From assembly GCF_900100175.1 (NCBI RefSeq), contig NZ_FNEM01000002.1, positions 372,001-436,000 of the forward strand: a DNA stretch of 64,000 nucleotides. The letters are read 5' to 3'. The notes under the pieces are model-generated. The model did not search any database and was not told where the DNA came from. It worked only from the letters and a program-made list of their open reading frames with translations. Positions 25,271 to 34,006 of this stretch are shown piece by piece. The translations under genes and the position numbers were made by a program. Position 1 is the stretch's first letter. Every line of letters begins with the position of its first letter. This DNA comes from Ferrimonas sediminum (lineage in GTDB: Bacteria > Pseudomonadota > Gammaproteobacteria > Enterobacterales > Shewanellaceae).

Positions 25271-27199
25271 ATGCCCCACTCTCTGTTGCAGCAGCACTTC
25301 GGTTTCACCCAGTTTCGCCCTGGCCAGGAAACGGTCATCGGTCACCTGCTCAGCGGGCAAAGCAGCGCCGCTATTTTCCCTACCGGCTCCGGCAAGTCCC
25401 TGTGCTATCAACTGCCGGCACTGGCGTTGCCGCACCTGACCCTGGTGATCTCGCCCCTGCTGGCGCTGATGCAGGACCAATTGGCTTTCCTGCGATCCAA
25501 GGGCATCGCTGCCGCCAGCATCGACTCCAGCCAGAGTTATGACCAGGCCCAGCAGGTGATGCAGCAGGTGCGCCAGGGGGAGATCAAGATTCTGATGATC
25601 TCGGTGGAGCGACTCAAAAACGAGCGCTTTCGCCGTTTCATCAGCCAGGTTCCGCTGTCACTGCTGGTGGTGGATGAGGCGCACTGCATCTCGGAGTGGG
25701 GCCACAACTTCCGCCCGGACTACCTGAAGCTGCCGGACTACCGCCGCTGGCTGAAGATCCCCCAGGTACTGCTGCTCACCGCTACCGCCACCCCCAGGGT
25801 GATAGAGGACATGGCGGCCCGGTTTGAGATTCCGCCGCAACAGATCGTGACCACCGGCTTTTACCGCCCCAACCTGGACCTGAATGTGGTGGCGCTGGCA
25901 CCGGCCGAGCGCCAAGCCTACCTGCTGGAATACCTGCTCCCCAGGCAGGGGCAGCCAACCATTGTCTATGTCACCCAGCAGGGCAGCGCCGATGATCTGG
26001 CCCGCTACCTGTCGCAGCACGGGGTGCCCGCACGTGCCTACCACGCCGGCATGGATCATCAGCAACGCCAGTCGCTGCAACGAAGTTTCATGGCGGGAAG
26101 TTGCAACACCATCGTCGCCACCATCGCCTTTGGCATGGGCGTCGACAAGGCCGACATTCGGCAGGTGGTACACTTCGATCTGCCCAAGTCCATCGAGAAT
26201 TACTCGCAGGAGATCGGCCGCGCCGGCCGCGACGGCGCCCGTTCCGAGTGCCTGCTGATGGCCAACACCGCCAACCGCTCGGTGCTGGAGAACTTTGTCT
26301 ACGGCGACACCCCGGAGCTGGCCGGCATTCAGGAGGTGGTGAATCAGATTGCCGCCGCCGGGCCTCAGTGGGAACTGCTGGCCACCGCCCTGGCCAACGA
26401 CAGCAACGTGCGGGCGCTACCGCTACGCACCCTGTTGGTGTATCTGGAGATGGCCGGCATAGTGCAGCCCCAGTACAGCTATTTTGCCGAGGTCAAATTC
26501 AAGCTGCTGGCCGATGAAGCCACACTGTTGAACCGCTTCGATGGTGAACGACGCCAGTTTTTGCAGGCGCTGCTGACCCACTCCAACAAGGCCCGAACCT
26601 GGTACCAACCGGACTTCGACGCCCTCCACCAAAGCTATGGCTCCGATCGCAACCGCGCCATGGTGGCCCTGGAGTACCTGGCGGATCAGCAACTGCTGGA
26701 ACTGCAAAGCAAACAGATGACCGAAGTCTACCGAGTGACTCAGCCGCTGCCGCCATTGCCGCCACTGGTGCAGCAGTTGCACCAGCAGTTTCTCGACAAG
26801 CAGCAGAGTGAAATCGACCGCATCGCCCAGATGCTGACGCTGCTGCAGGAGCCCCACTGCCTGAGTCGGGCTTTAGCGCAGTACTTCGGTGACCCGGACG
26901 CACCGCAACAGTGCGGCCACTGCTCGGCCTGTCGCGGTCAGGCGGCGACCCTGCCAGTAACCGAGGTGGCCAACGAAGTGCCCATGACTCAATACCAACA
27001 GTGGCTGAGGCCACTGGCCGAGGCGGTGGAGGGACGGTATCAGACGCCGCTGACCGCCGAGCTGGCCTGCCGCTTTCTGGCCGGCATCCCCACCCCCTGG
27101 CTCAGCAAACTGCGGGCCCGCTCCCTGGCCGGATTTGGCGCCCAGACCCAGGTGCCCTTTGCCAGGCTGCTGGAACATTGCCGCCAGGCGCTGGCGTGA
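25271..27199 (+). CDS. RecQ-family ATP-dependent DNA helicase
   Basis: A 642-aa superfamily 2 helicase. It begins MPHSLLQQHFGFTQFRPGQ, and motif 0 is that FRPGQ block. Motif I is TGSGKSLCYQLPA, motif II DEAHCISEWGHNFRPDY, motif III TATATP and motif VI GRAGRDG. A zinc-cluster-like segment follows (QCGHCSACRG). There is no recognisable HRDC domain. Instead, about 75 C-terminal residues (MTQYQQWLRPLAEAVEG onwards) form a helical extension. It is therefore a RecQ-like helicase distinct from canonical E. coli RecQ. The start was placed at 25271 because upstream in-frame residues do not fit the family. It acts in DNA repair or recombination by inference. Confidence 0.85.
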   Translation: MPHSLLQQHFGFTQFRPGQETVIGHLLSGQSSAAIFPTGSGKSLCYQLPALALPHLTLVISPLLALMQDQLAFLRSKGIAAASIDSSQSYDQAQQVMQQVRQGEIKILMISVERLKNERFRRFISQVPLSLLVVDEAHCISEWGHNFRPDYLKLPDYRRWLKIPQVLLLTATATPRVIEDMAARFEIPPQQIVTTGFYRPNLDLNVVALAPAERQAYLLEYLLPRQGQPTIVYVTQQGSADDLARYLSQHGVPARAYHAGMDHQQRQSLQRSFMAGSCNTIVATIAFGMGVDKADIRQVVHFDLPKSIENYSQEIGRAGRDGARSECLLMANTANRSVLENFVYGDTPELAGIQEVVNQIAAAGPQWELLATALANDSNVRALPLRTLLVYLEMAGIVQPQYSYFAEVKFKLLADEATLLNRFDGERRQFLQALLTHSNKARTWYQPDFDALHQSYGSDRNRAMVALEYLADQQLLELQSKQMTEVYRVTQPLPPLPPLVQQLHQQFLDKQQSEIDRIAQMLTLLQEPHCLSRALAQYFGDPDAPQQCGHCSACRGQAATLPVTEVANEVPMTQYQQWLRPLAEAVEGRYQTPLTAELACRFLAGIPTPWLSKLRARSLAGFGAQTQVPFARLLEHCRQALA

Positions 27200-27283
27200 A
27201 CCACGGTCAGTGCTCTCATTCAGAATACATAAAAAGTAAAAAAATTCCTCAAAACCAGTGGATAATTCCCTATTAAAACAGGC

Positions 27284-27306
27284 AACTGCGACCGATTGTC
27301 GCAGTT
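27284..27306. repeat. Perfect 9-bp palindrome between recQ-like gene and copper receptor
   Basis: AACTGCGAC-CGATT-GTCGCAGTT. There is no T-tract, so it is a poor intrinsic terminator. It is 87 bp upstream of the copper-receptor start and could be an operator or an RNA hairpin. Confidence 0.5.
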
Positions 27307-27392
27307 TGCCCCGGCGCGATTGCCGCCCTGGGGCTGAGGCAAAATAATGCCCGTCATCCAAACACCACTAGCTTTAATGCTCAGGAAGAGAG

Positions 27393-29387
27393 ATGAAATT
27401 TGCCTTGTTACCCAGTGCCGTTGCGGTCGCCGGCCTGCTGTCCTGGCCCACCCTGGCCGACCACACTGATACTCAAGATGATGGCCAGTGTGACCACCAA
27501 CGCTGCGACGAACGGATGGTGATCACCGCCGAACCCATGCAGACCCCTCTGACCATCGTCACCGATCCCAAGCAGCCCAGGCAGCCTCTGCCGGCGTTCG
27601 ACGGCTCAGGCTTTCTGCGCACCATTCCCGGCTTTGCCGTTACCCGTAAGGGCGGCTCCGGCGGCGACATCAGCCTTCGTGGACTGGGGGGCTCGCGCAT
27701 CAATGTGGTCAACGACGGCCAGCAGGTCGGCGGCACCTGCGGCGGCCGCATGGATCCCCCCACCAACTACATCTCGCCGGAAACCTATGAGCAGGTCACC
27801 GTCATCAAGGGCCCACAAACCGTCAAATACGGCCCGGTTGGCAGTGCCGGAACCGTGCTGTTCGAGCGCACCCATTACGGCCTGGCCGAAGCGGGCACCG
27901 AAGGCCGGGCCAGCCTCACCGCCGGCAGTTTTGATCGCAAAGACTACCTGATGGAGCTCACCGCCGGCACCACGGAGCACTACTGGAGCCTCGACATCAA
28001 CGGCTCCCAGAGCGACGACTTCAAAGATGGCGACGGCACCACCATGCAATCGGAGTATGACCGCCAGAGTGTGCATACCGCCGTGGGCTGGACGCCGGAC
28101 GAGGATACCGTGGTGGAGCTGGGCTACGGCTACTCCCAGGGCAGTGCCGAATACGCCGATCGCGCCAACAAAGCCCGCCAGATCGACAATGAAAATCTGA
28201 CCCTGTTGGCCAGGACCACCCTCGACTGGGGTTGGATTCAGGGCGTAGAGTGGCTGGTGTACGGCAATGAAAATGACCACATCATGGACCAGTTCGATCG
28301 CCCGATCACCGATCCGGACAACCTGCCCATGGGCATGAACCCCAAGCGCACCAACTACGGTGGCCACCTGTGGCTGGAGCTGATGCCCAGCGTCAACTGG
28401 GGGGCCACCATCGGCCTGGATCTGCTCGACAGCACCCAGGAGACGCGCGCGGGCAAGAGTCTGGACGAACTGGAAAGCGCCGCCTTCGAGGAGGTCTTCA
28501 ACAAACAAAACCTGGGGCTGTTTATCGAATCCGATGTCGCCTGGGGCCAGGGCACCCTGTTTACCGGCCTGCGATACGATCGCTGGCGTACCCGCCTCAG
28601 CGGCAACTGGGCCGGTCCGGGCAAAGACAACGACCGGGATGACAACCTGTTCAGCGGCTTTGCCCGTTACGAATATGAACGCGGTAGCCACCAGTGGTAT
28701 GCCGGCGCCGGCCACGCCGAGCGCCTGCCCGACTACTGGGAGGTGATGAAAGCCGGCACACGGCTAACCCTGGATCCGGAAACCACCAACCAGCTGGACA
28801 TCGGCTGGATCCATCAGGGTGCGGTAGAGCTGTCCCTGTCGCTGTTCTACGCCGACATCCAGGACTACATCCTCATCGACACCCAGACCATGCCCAACGC
28901 CCGCAATATCGACGCTACCCTATGGGGCGGCGAGGCGGGACTCACCTACCGGTTTGCCGAGCGCTGGAGCTGGGTCACCACCCTGGCCTACAGCCACGGC
29001 GACAACGACACCGATGACACCCCTCTGGGCCAGGTCTCCCCTCTGGAGGGCAAACTGGCCCTGAACTACGACAGTGACTCCTGGAGTTTCGGTGCCCTGT
29101 GGCGACTGGTGGCCGCCCAGGATCGGGTCACCGTAGGCCAGGGCAACATCGTCGGCCAGGATCTGGGCGAGACGGCCGGCTTTGGTGTGCTGTCACTGAA
29201 CGGCGCCTGGAAACCCACTGCCGCGGTCGCCGTCAGCATGGGCATCGACAACCTGTTCGACAAAACCTACGCCGAGCACGTCAGTAAATCGGGCGCCGGC
29301 AACGACCTGCTTCCGCCGCAGGAGCGCACGCTGCAGGTCAACGAACCCGGCCGTAACCTGTGGGTCAAACTGGATTACCAGTTCTGA
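27393..29387 (+). CDS. oprC: TonB-dependent copper receptor (OprC/NosA type)
   Basis: A 664-aa outer-membrane receptor with a signal peptide (about residues 1-22), a plug domain and a 22-strand barrel. The plug shows GGSGGDISLRGLGGSRINV and GGTCGGRMDPP, a signature of the TIGR01778 copper-receptor family with a Cys and Met close together. Other plug blocks are YISPETYEQVTVIKGPQ and YGPVGSAGTV. The protein ends LWVKLDYQF with a terminal Phe. It imports copper through TonB energy. The symbol oprC is by family and is not a proven orthologue. A copper chaperone gene lies far away at 55.2 kb. Confidence 0.88.
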   Translation: MKFALLPSAVAVAGLLSWPTLADHTDTQDDGQCDHQRCDERMVITAEPMQTPLTIVTDPKQPRQPLPAFDGSGFLRTIPGFAVTRKGGSGGDISLRGLGGSRINVVNDGQQVGGTCGGRMDPPTNYISPETYEQVTVIKGPQTVKYGPVGSAGTVLFERTHYGLAEAGTEGRASLTAGSFDRKDYLMELTAGTTEHYWSLDINGSQSDDFKDGDGTTMQSEYDRQSVHTAVGWTPDEDTVVELGYGYSQGSAEYADRANKARQIDNENLTLLARTTLDWGWIQGVEWLVYGNENDHIMDQFDRPITDPDNLPMGMNPKRTNYGGHLWLELMPSVNWGATIGLDLLDSTQETRAGKSLDELESAAFEEVFNKQNLGLFIESDVAWGQGTLFTGLRYDRWRTRLSGNWAGPGKDNDRDDNLFSGFARYEYERGSHQWYAGAGHAERLPDYWEVMKAGTRLTLDPETTNQLDIGWIHQGAVELSLSLFYADIQDYILIDTQTMPNARNIDATLWGGEAGLTYRFAERWSWVTTLAYSHGDNDTDDTPLGQVSPLEGKLALNYDSDSWSFGALWRLVAAQDRVTVGQGNIVGQDLGETAGFGVLSLNGAWKPTAAVAVSMGIDNLFDKTYAEHVSKSGAGNDLLPPQERTLQVNEPGRNLWVKLDYQF

Positions 29388-29425
29388 TTCGAAAGAGCGG
29401 GCAGCCTTTACGCCTGAAAACCAGC

Positions 29426-29457
29426 AAAAAAAACGGCCGTTAAGGCCGTTTTTTTTG
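29426..29457. terminator. Bidirectional terminator between oprC and uppP
   Basis: An ACGGCC/GGCCGT core flanked by eight A and eight T residues. It serves both convergent genes. Confidence 0.9.
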
Positions 29458-29467
29458 TTAGCTGGCT

Positions 29468-30262
29468 TCAGACAAAGAAGGCAAACAGCACTCCAGCCAG
29501 CGCCAACCGGTAGATCACAAACGGCAACATACCCATGCGGCTGATGATCTTCAGAAAGAAATGGATGCACAGGTAGGCAGAGATAAAGGCCACCACCAGC
29601 GCGGCACTGAGAGAGGTCCAGTCCACCGGCTCCGGGTTGCTGACCAGTCCCAGCGCCTCATAACCCCCGGCGAGAGCGCCCACAGGAATGGCCAGCAGGA
29701 ACGAGAACCGGGCCGCGGCCATCCGGCTGAGCCCCAGGAACAGCGCTGCGGTAATGGTGGCACCAGAGCGGGAGGTGCCGGGGATCAGGGCCAACGCCTG
29801 GGCCAGGCCAATCACCAGCACGATCTGCCAGGTGATATCGGCAATCTCCCGCTTCTCGCTCGGCTTACTGTCGGCCCACCACAGCAGCAAACCGAACACC
29901 AAAGTGGTGGAGGCCAGTACCCAGGAGGCGCGCAGTTCGGTGGAGATAAAATCGTTAAACAGGATGCCCGCCAGGCCGACGGGAATGGTACCCAGAATGA
30001 TCAACCAGGCCAGACGACTGTATTCACAGTGCTGACCGGCCAGCGAGCGAAACCAGGCCATCAGCAACTTGCTGACGTCATCGCGAAAGTAGATCACCAC
30101 CGCCGCCCAGGTTCCCAGGTTGATGATGGCGTCAAAGGCCAGCCCCTGATCCGGCCACCCCAGCACCTGGGAAGGCAGAATCAGATGCGCCGAACTGGAG
30201 ATCGGCAAAAACTCGGTGACGCCTTGAATCAGCGCCAGCCAGAAGGCTTGAATCAGGTCCAT
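29468..30262 (-). CDS. uppP: Undecaprenyl-diphosphatase
   Basis: A 264-aa polytopic inner-membrane enzyme (BacA/UppP). The family motifs are present: QGVTEFLPISSSAHLIL near residue 13 and PGTSRSGATI in the second half. It dephosphorylates undecaprenyl diphosphate to recycle the lipid carrier for peptidoglycan and O-antigen. Its ATG follows the folK TAA with no gap, so uppP, folK and folB form a tight operon. E. coli has uppP and folB adjacent in the same neighbourhood. Confidence 0.96.
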   Translation of the reverse strand: MDLIQAFWLALIQGVTEFLPISSSAHLILPSQVLGWPDQGLAFDAIINLGTWAAVVIYFRDDVSKLLMAWFRSLAGQHCEYSRLAWLIILGTIPVGLAGILFNDFISTELRASWVLASTTLVFGLLLWWADSKPSEKREIADITWQIVLVIGLAQALALIPGTSRSGATITAALFLGLSRMAAARFSFLLAIPVGALAGGYEALGLVSNPEPVDWTSLSAALVVAFISAYLCIHFFLKIISRMGMLPFVIYRLALAGVLFAFFV

Positions 30263-30769
30263 TTACTGTTGTTCTCCCGCACACGGCCAGTGCAAGGACA
30301 CCGGCCACAGCTTCTGTGTAGTCTTATCGAATTTCTGCCACAGCTGTGACAGGCTTGCACCACTCCCTGGCAATTTCATGGTCGGGGCCAACTCCGACAG
30401 AGGCCATAGCACGAAGGCGTTGTAGTGAATCTCGGGTCTGGGCAACACCACAGGCTGCTGACAACACAGATCGTCATACAGCAGCAGATCGAGATCGACG
30501 CTGCGACTGGAAAACTTCCTGGCGTTCAGCGGCCGGCCGTGAGCCAGCTCGATGGCTTTCAGCCGGGCAACGGTGTCGGCCACGGATCCATTCGAATCGC
30601 AGGCCACCACAAAGTTCAGAAAGTTGTCACCGGTAAAGCCGACCGCTTCGCTTTCGAACACCCGGCTCAGCTGCAGCGGTCCGAACTGACGCTGCAGATC
30701 GTCCAGGGCGGGCGGCAGGGCATGGTGCGGGTCAATATTGCCGCCGACACTGATGAAGATGCGCGCCAT
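30263..30769 (-). CDS. folK: 6-hydroxymethyldihydropterin pyrophosphokinase
   Basis: A 168-aa protein starting MARIFISVGGNIDP. FolK family blocks are visible: NFLNFVVAC, the KAIEXXXGR-like segment LKAIELAHGR, RSVDLDLLLYDD and the HYNAFVLWPLSELAP end motif. It transfers pyrophosphate from ATP to 6-hydroxymethyl-7,8-dihydropterin in folate synthesis. The start at 30769 overlaps the folB stop (TGATG). The product of FolB is the substrate of FolK, so the gene order mirrors the pathway. Confidence 0.9.
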   Translation of the reverse strand: MARIFISVGGNIDPHHALPPALDDLQRQFGPLQLSRVFESEAVGFTGDNFLNFVVACDSNGSVADTVARLKAIELAHGRPLNARKFSSRSVDLDLLLYDDLCCQQPVVLPRPEIHYNAFVLWPLSELAPTMKLPGSGASLSQLWQKFDKTTQKLWPVSLHWPCAGEQQ

Positions 30770-31149
30770 CAACCCGCCCGGTGACCGCGAGCGATGCGTA
30801 CCCCCAGGGTGGTGGTGTTGGCCACCGCCCCCGGCTTATGTACCGTCACCTGGACCCAGTTGACGGAGAAGCGGCTGCGGATCAGCTCCGCGACCTTTTC
30901 CGCCACCGTTTCAATCAGCTCATGGGGGGCCCCTTCGACCAGCTCCACCACCGCCTTGGACACCGTGTCGTAACACAGTGCCTGACGGTAATCGTCGCTG
31001 CTGGCCGCCGGCTGGATGTCCCAGCTCATCTCCAGATCGAGATACAGGGCCTGACGAATCTGCTTTTCCCAGTCAAAAACGCCGATCACCGACTCACATT
31101 TCAACTGCTGAATAAACACCGTATCTGCTTGCAAGGCTGGTACTCCCAT
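30769..31149 (-). CDS. folB: Dihydroneopterin aldolase
   Basis: A 126-aa protein. FolB features are the N-terminal segment DTVFIQQLKCESVIGVFDWEK and the middle block LCYDTVSKAVVELVEG, with EVAEL-type helices and a C-terminal VTVHKPGA strand. It converts 7,8-dihydroneopterin to the hydroxymethyl pterin used by FolK. ATG 31149 was chosen over the TTG one codon upstream. It is the first gene of folB-folK-uppP and divergent from plsY. Confidence 0.93.
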   Translation of the reverse strand: MGVPALQADTVFIQQLKCESVIGVFDWEKQIRQALYLDLEMSWDIQPAASSDDYRQALCYDTVSKAVVELVEGAPHELIETVAEKVAELIRSRFSVNWVQVTVHKPGAVANTTTLGVRIARGHRAG

Positions 31150-31288
31150 CAAAGGTTAGATACCCTAACGCTCTGTCTGTTTTAGGTTTGCGCAGGATAA
31201 TAATCGCTTTCAGCGCCTGTCAGCAAACCCAATCCGGCTGTATCGGCATCAGCGCCAAAATTTAGGTTGCGAAGGAAACCCATACCCT

Positions 31289-31894
31289 ATGGTCCCATTG
31301 ATGATTGTACTGGCCTACCTACTGGGATCGATTTCCAGTGCGGTTTTGGTGTGCAAACTGAAAGGGTTACCGGATCCCCGCTACCATGGCTCCAATAACC
31401 CCGGGGCCACCAATGTCCTACGCCTGGGGGGCAAAGCGGCGGCGGTAATGGTACTGCTGTTCGACGTCCTCAAAGGCACTATCCCGGTCTGGACCGGCTA
31501 CCATCTGGGCATCGATCCGCTGTCGCTGGCCTTCATCGGCATCGCCGCCTGCCTGGGGCACATCTACCCGGTATTTTTTGGTTTCAAGGGCGGCAAAGGG
31601 GTTGCCACGGCATTGGGGGCGCTGGCGCCCATCAGCGATTGGATGGGCTTACTGATCATCGCCACCTGGCTGGTGATCGTCTTTATCACCCAATACGCCT
31701 CATTGGGCGCGGTGCTGACCTCGATGCTGGCGCCGCTGTACACCTACCTGATCAAGCCCCAATACACCCTGTCGGTGGCCTTGCTGTGCCTGCTGATCAT
31801 CTGGCGTCACCAGGACAATCTGGTGCGTTTGTGGCAAGGCAAGGAGCCGAAAGTGTCCGAACGCATCAAGCGCAACCGCGACGGACACCCCTGA
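31289..31894 (+). CDS. plsY: Acyl-phosphate:glycerol-3-phosphate acyltransferase
   Basis: A 201-aa inner-membrane protein with about five membrane segments. It has the PlsY motifs [12 protein letters not shown] and [12 protein letters not shown], which bind glycerol-3-phosphate and acyl-phosphate. It makes lysophosphatidate, the first step in phospholipid synthesis; the next-step enzyme PlsC is at 41.8-42.5 kb. It ends one nucleotide before the convergent tsaD gene, so no terminator lies between them. Confidence 0.96.
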   Translation: MVPLMIVLAYLLGSISSAVLVCKLKGLPDPRYHGSNNPGATNVLRLGGKAAAVMVLLFDVLKGTIPVWTGYHLGIDPLSLAFIGIAACLGHIYPVFFGFKGGKGVATALGALAPISDWMGLLIIATWLVIVFITQYASLGAVLTSMLAPLYTYLIKPQYTLSVALLCLLIIWRHQDNLVRLWQGKEPKVSERIKRNRDGHP

Positions 31895-31895
31895 C

Positions 31896-32915
31896 TCAGC
31901 TTCCCGGCTTCTCCAGGCTGTCCAACGGCCAACGCGGCTGCCCTTTGACCGCCAGGGGCTGCGTTTCCCCCGCTTTCAAGCGCTGTAAGCCGGCATAAGC
32001 GATCATCGCGCCGTTATCGGTACAGAACTCATTGCGAGGATAAAACACCTCGCCATTGAGCTTGTCCATCATCACTTTCAGTTCCGCTCTCAGGTGACGG
32101 TTGGCACTGACGCCTCCGGCCACCACCAGCCGGTTCAGGCCGGTCTGCTTCAGCGCACGACGACATTTAATCGCCAGAGTGCCCACCACCGCATCTTCAA
32201 AGGCACGGGCGATGTCTGCCCGGGTCTGCTCGCTGTCGTCTTCGGCGGCAATGGTATTGGCCGCGAAGGTTTTCAGGCCGGAGAAGCTGAAATCCAGTCC
32301 CGGCCGATCGCACATGGGACGGGGAAAGGTGAAACGGCCACTGTGGCCCTGTTGAGCCAGCCTGGACAGCAGCGGGCCTCCCGGGTAATCCAGCCCCATC
32401 AGCTTGGCGGTCTTATCGAAGGCTTCACCGGCGGCATCGTCGATGGACTCGCCCAGCATCTGGTACTGACCGATGCCGTCCACCTGCACCAGCATGGTAT
32501 GGCCACCTGACACCAGCAGTGCCACAAACGGGAATGGCGGCGGCACCTCCTCCAGCATCGGTGCCAGCAAGTGCCCCTCCATGTGATGCACCGCCACCGC
32601 CGGCTTGTCCCAGGCGAACGCCAGACTGCGGCCAACACAGGCTCCCACCAACAACGCGCCGACCAGGCCGGGGCCGGCGGTATAGGCGATGCCATCGAGT
32701 TGTTCTGCGGTGGTATCGGCATCGGCCATCGCCTGCTTGATCAGCGGAATGATCTTGCGGACGTGGTCCCGGGACGCCAACTCAGGCACCACGCCGCCGT
32801 AATCCGCATGCAGCTTAACCTGGCTGTAGAGGGCATGGGACAGCAATCCCTGCTCATCATCGTAGATGGCAATGCCGGTTTCATCACAGGAAGTTTCGAT
32901 TCCCAACAGTCGCAT
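31896..32915 (-). CDS. tsaD: tRNA threonylcarbamoyladenosine synthase subunit TsaD
   Basis: A 339-aa ASKHA-fold protein starting [14 protein letters not shown], the classic TsaD opening. The metal-binding motif HMEGHLLAP is near residue 110, and [25 protein letters not shown] and the C-terminal [11 protein letters not shown] block are all present. With TsaB, TsaC and TsaE it forms t6A37 in tRNAs that read ANN codons. It is divergent from rpsU, as in E. coli. Confidence 0.97.
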   Translation of the reverse strand: MRLLGIETSCDETGIAIYDDEQGLLSHALYSQVKLHADYGGVVPELASRDHVRKIIPLIKQAMADADTTAEQLDGIAYTAGPGLVGALLVGACVGRSLAFAWDKPAVAVHHMEGHLLAPMLEEVPPPFPFVALLVSGGHTMLVQVDGIGQYQMLGESIDDAAGEAFDKTAKLMGLDYPGGPLLSRLAQQGHSGRFTFPRPMCDRPGLDFSFSGLKTFAANTIAAEDDSEQTRADIARAFEDAVVGTLAIKCRRALKQTGLNRLVVAGGVSANRHLRAELKVMMDKLNGEVFYPRNEFCTDNGAMIAYAGLQRLKAGETQPLAVKGQPRWPLDSLEKPGS

Positions 32916-33147
32916 GCTAGACTCTCTTGCTAAAATTTGAAGGACGCAATTCTACCTGTGCTCAGCGCCGGATACCAACCCGGCATTCCGCCGGACAGTA
33001 ACCGGAGTCGGTTCCGCCTCACTGGCGGGCCCGACAAGGCGATGAAATTACAGATAAATTGCTTGATTCAGAGCAGTTTGCGTTATCGCCCTCGGGTCAA
33101 CCCAAGGGTGAGGGTCACTATTGGGTCAGTTATCGACATGACTGCCC

Positions 33148-33177
33148 TTTACAAGCCCGCCTTGTTCAGAGTAGAAT
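33148..33177 (+). promoter_or_regulatory. Candidate sigma-70 promoter of the rpsU-yqeY-dnaG-rpoD operon
   Basis: TTTACA (33148-33153), an 18-nt spacer and TAGAAT (33172-33177). It lies about 70 nt before the rpsU start and just before the leader hairpin. Confidence 0.5.
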
Positions 33178-33198
33178 TTCGCACCATTTTGAAGTTCT

Positions 33199-33219
33199 GC
33201 TGGTCAAAAGATGACCAGC
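33199..33219 (+). promoter_or_regulatory. rpsU leader hairpin
   Basis: A perfect 8-bp stem GCTGGTCA/TGACCAGC with a 5-nt loop, ending 30 nt before the rpsU ATG. It should be in the 5' untranslated RNA and could be an autoregulatory or stability element. Confidence 0.55.
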
Positions 33220-33237
33220 GTTAACCCCATTTATTGA

Positions 33238-33465
<228 letters not shown>

Positions 33466-33477
33466 GTAGAGACGACT

Positions 33478-33921
33478 ATGTCTGTAATTGAGCGTTTAAA
33501 AGAAGAGCAAAAAGCTGCCATGCGTGCCAAAAACAAGGCGCGCCTGGGAGCCATTCGTCTCGCTCTGGCTGCCATTAAGCAGCTGGAAGTTGATGGCCAG
33601 AAAACACTGTCTGACGACGAAGCTGTCGCTGTGCTGACCAAAATGGTTAAGCAGCGTCGCGATTCCATCAGCCAGTATGAAGCTGCCAATCGCCAGGATC
33701 TGGCCGACGTGGAAGCCGCCGAAGTCGTGGTACTGCAGGAGTTCCTGCCACAACCGCTGACCGACGACGAACTGGCCGCTCTGATTGAAAAGGCAATGGC
33801 TGATTCCGGCGCCAGCTCAATGCAAGACATGGGCAAGGTGATGGGGCTGTTGAAGCCTCAGGTTCAGGGTCGTGCCGACATGGGGGCCTTAAGTGGTCTC
33901 ATTAAGGCGCGTCTGGGCTAA
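33478..33921 (+). CDS. yqeY: GatB/YqeY domain protein
   Basis: A 147-aa helical protein (MSVIERLKEEQKAAMRAKNK), with the YqeY features of basic N-terminal helices, KMVKQRRDSISQYEAANRQDLADVE and a C-terminal GatB-tail-like domain ending DMGKVMGLLKPQVQGRADMG. Related domains in GatB and GlnRS contact tRNA, but the role of free YqeY is not settled. It is inserted between rpsU and dnaG, as in Shewanella-type genomes and unlike E. coli. It follows rpsU by 12 nt. Confidence 0.9.
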   Translation: MSVIERLKEEQKAAMRAKNKARLGAIRLALAAIKQLEVDGQKTLSDDEAVAVLTKMVKQRRDSISQYEAANRQDLADVEAAEVVVLQEFLPQPLTDDELAALIEKAMADSGASSMQDMGKVMGLLKPQVQGRADMGALSGLIKARLG

Positions 33922-33942
33922 GTCAGCTTGCCTTCGCGTGAA

Positions 33943-33967
33943 ACAAGCCGTGCCCTGCACGGCTTGT
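33943..33967 (+). promoter_or_regulatory. Internal hairpin before dnaG (possible attenuator)
   Basis: A perfect 11-bp stem ACAAGCCGTGC/GCACGGCTTGT with a CCT loop. It has no U-tract. The position corresponds to the E. coli rpsU-dnaG terminator T1 that keeps primase low. Confidence 0.6.
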
Positions 33968-34006
33968 TCGTCTCTATTCGATCGCTTTCAGGAGACTCTG
34001 AAGTAA

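Noticed and set aside
32937-33224. 95-aa ORF upstream of rpsU
   Set aside because: It covers the promoter and leader hairpin of rpsU, has no recognisable protein features and no Shine-Dalgarno.
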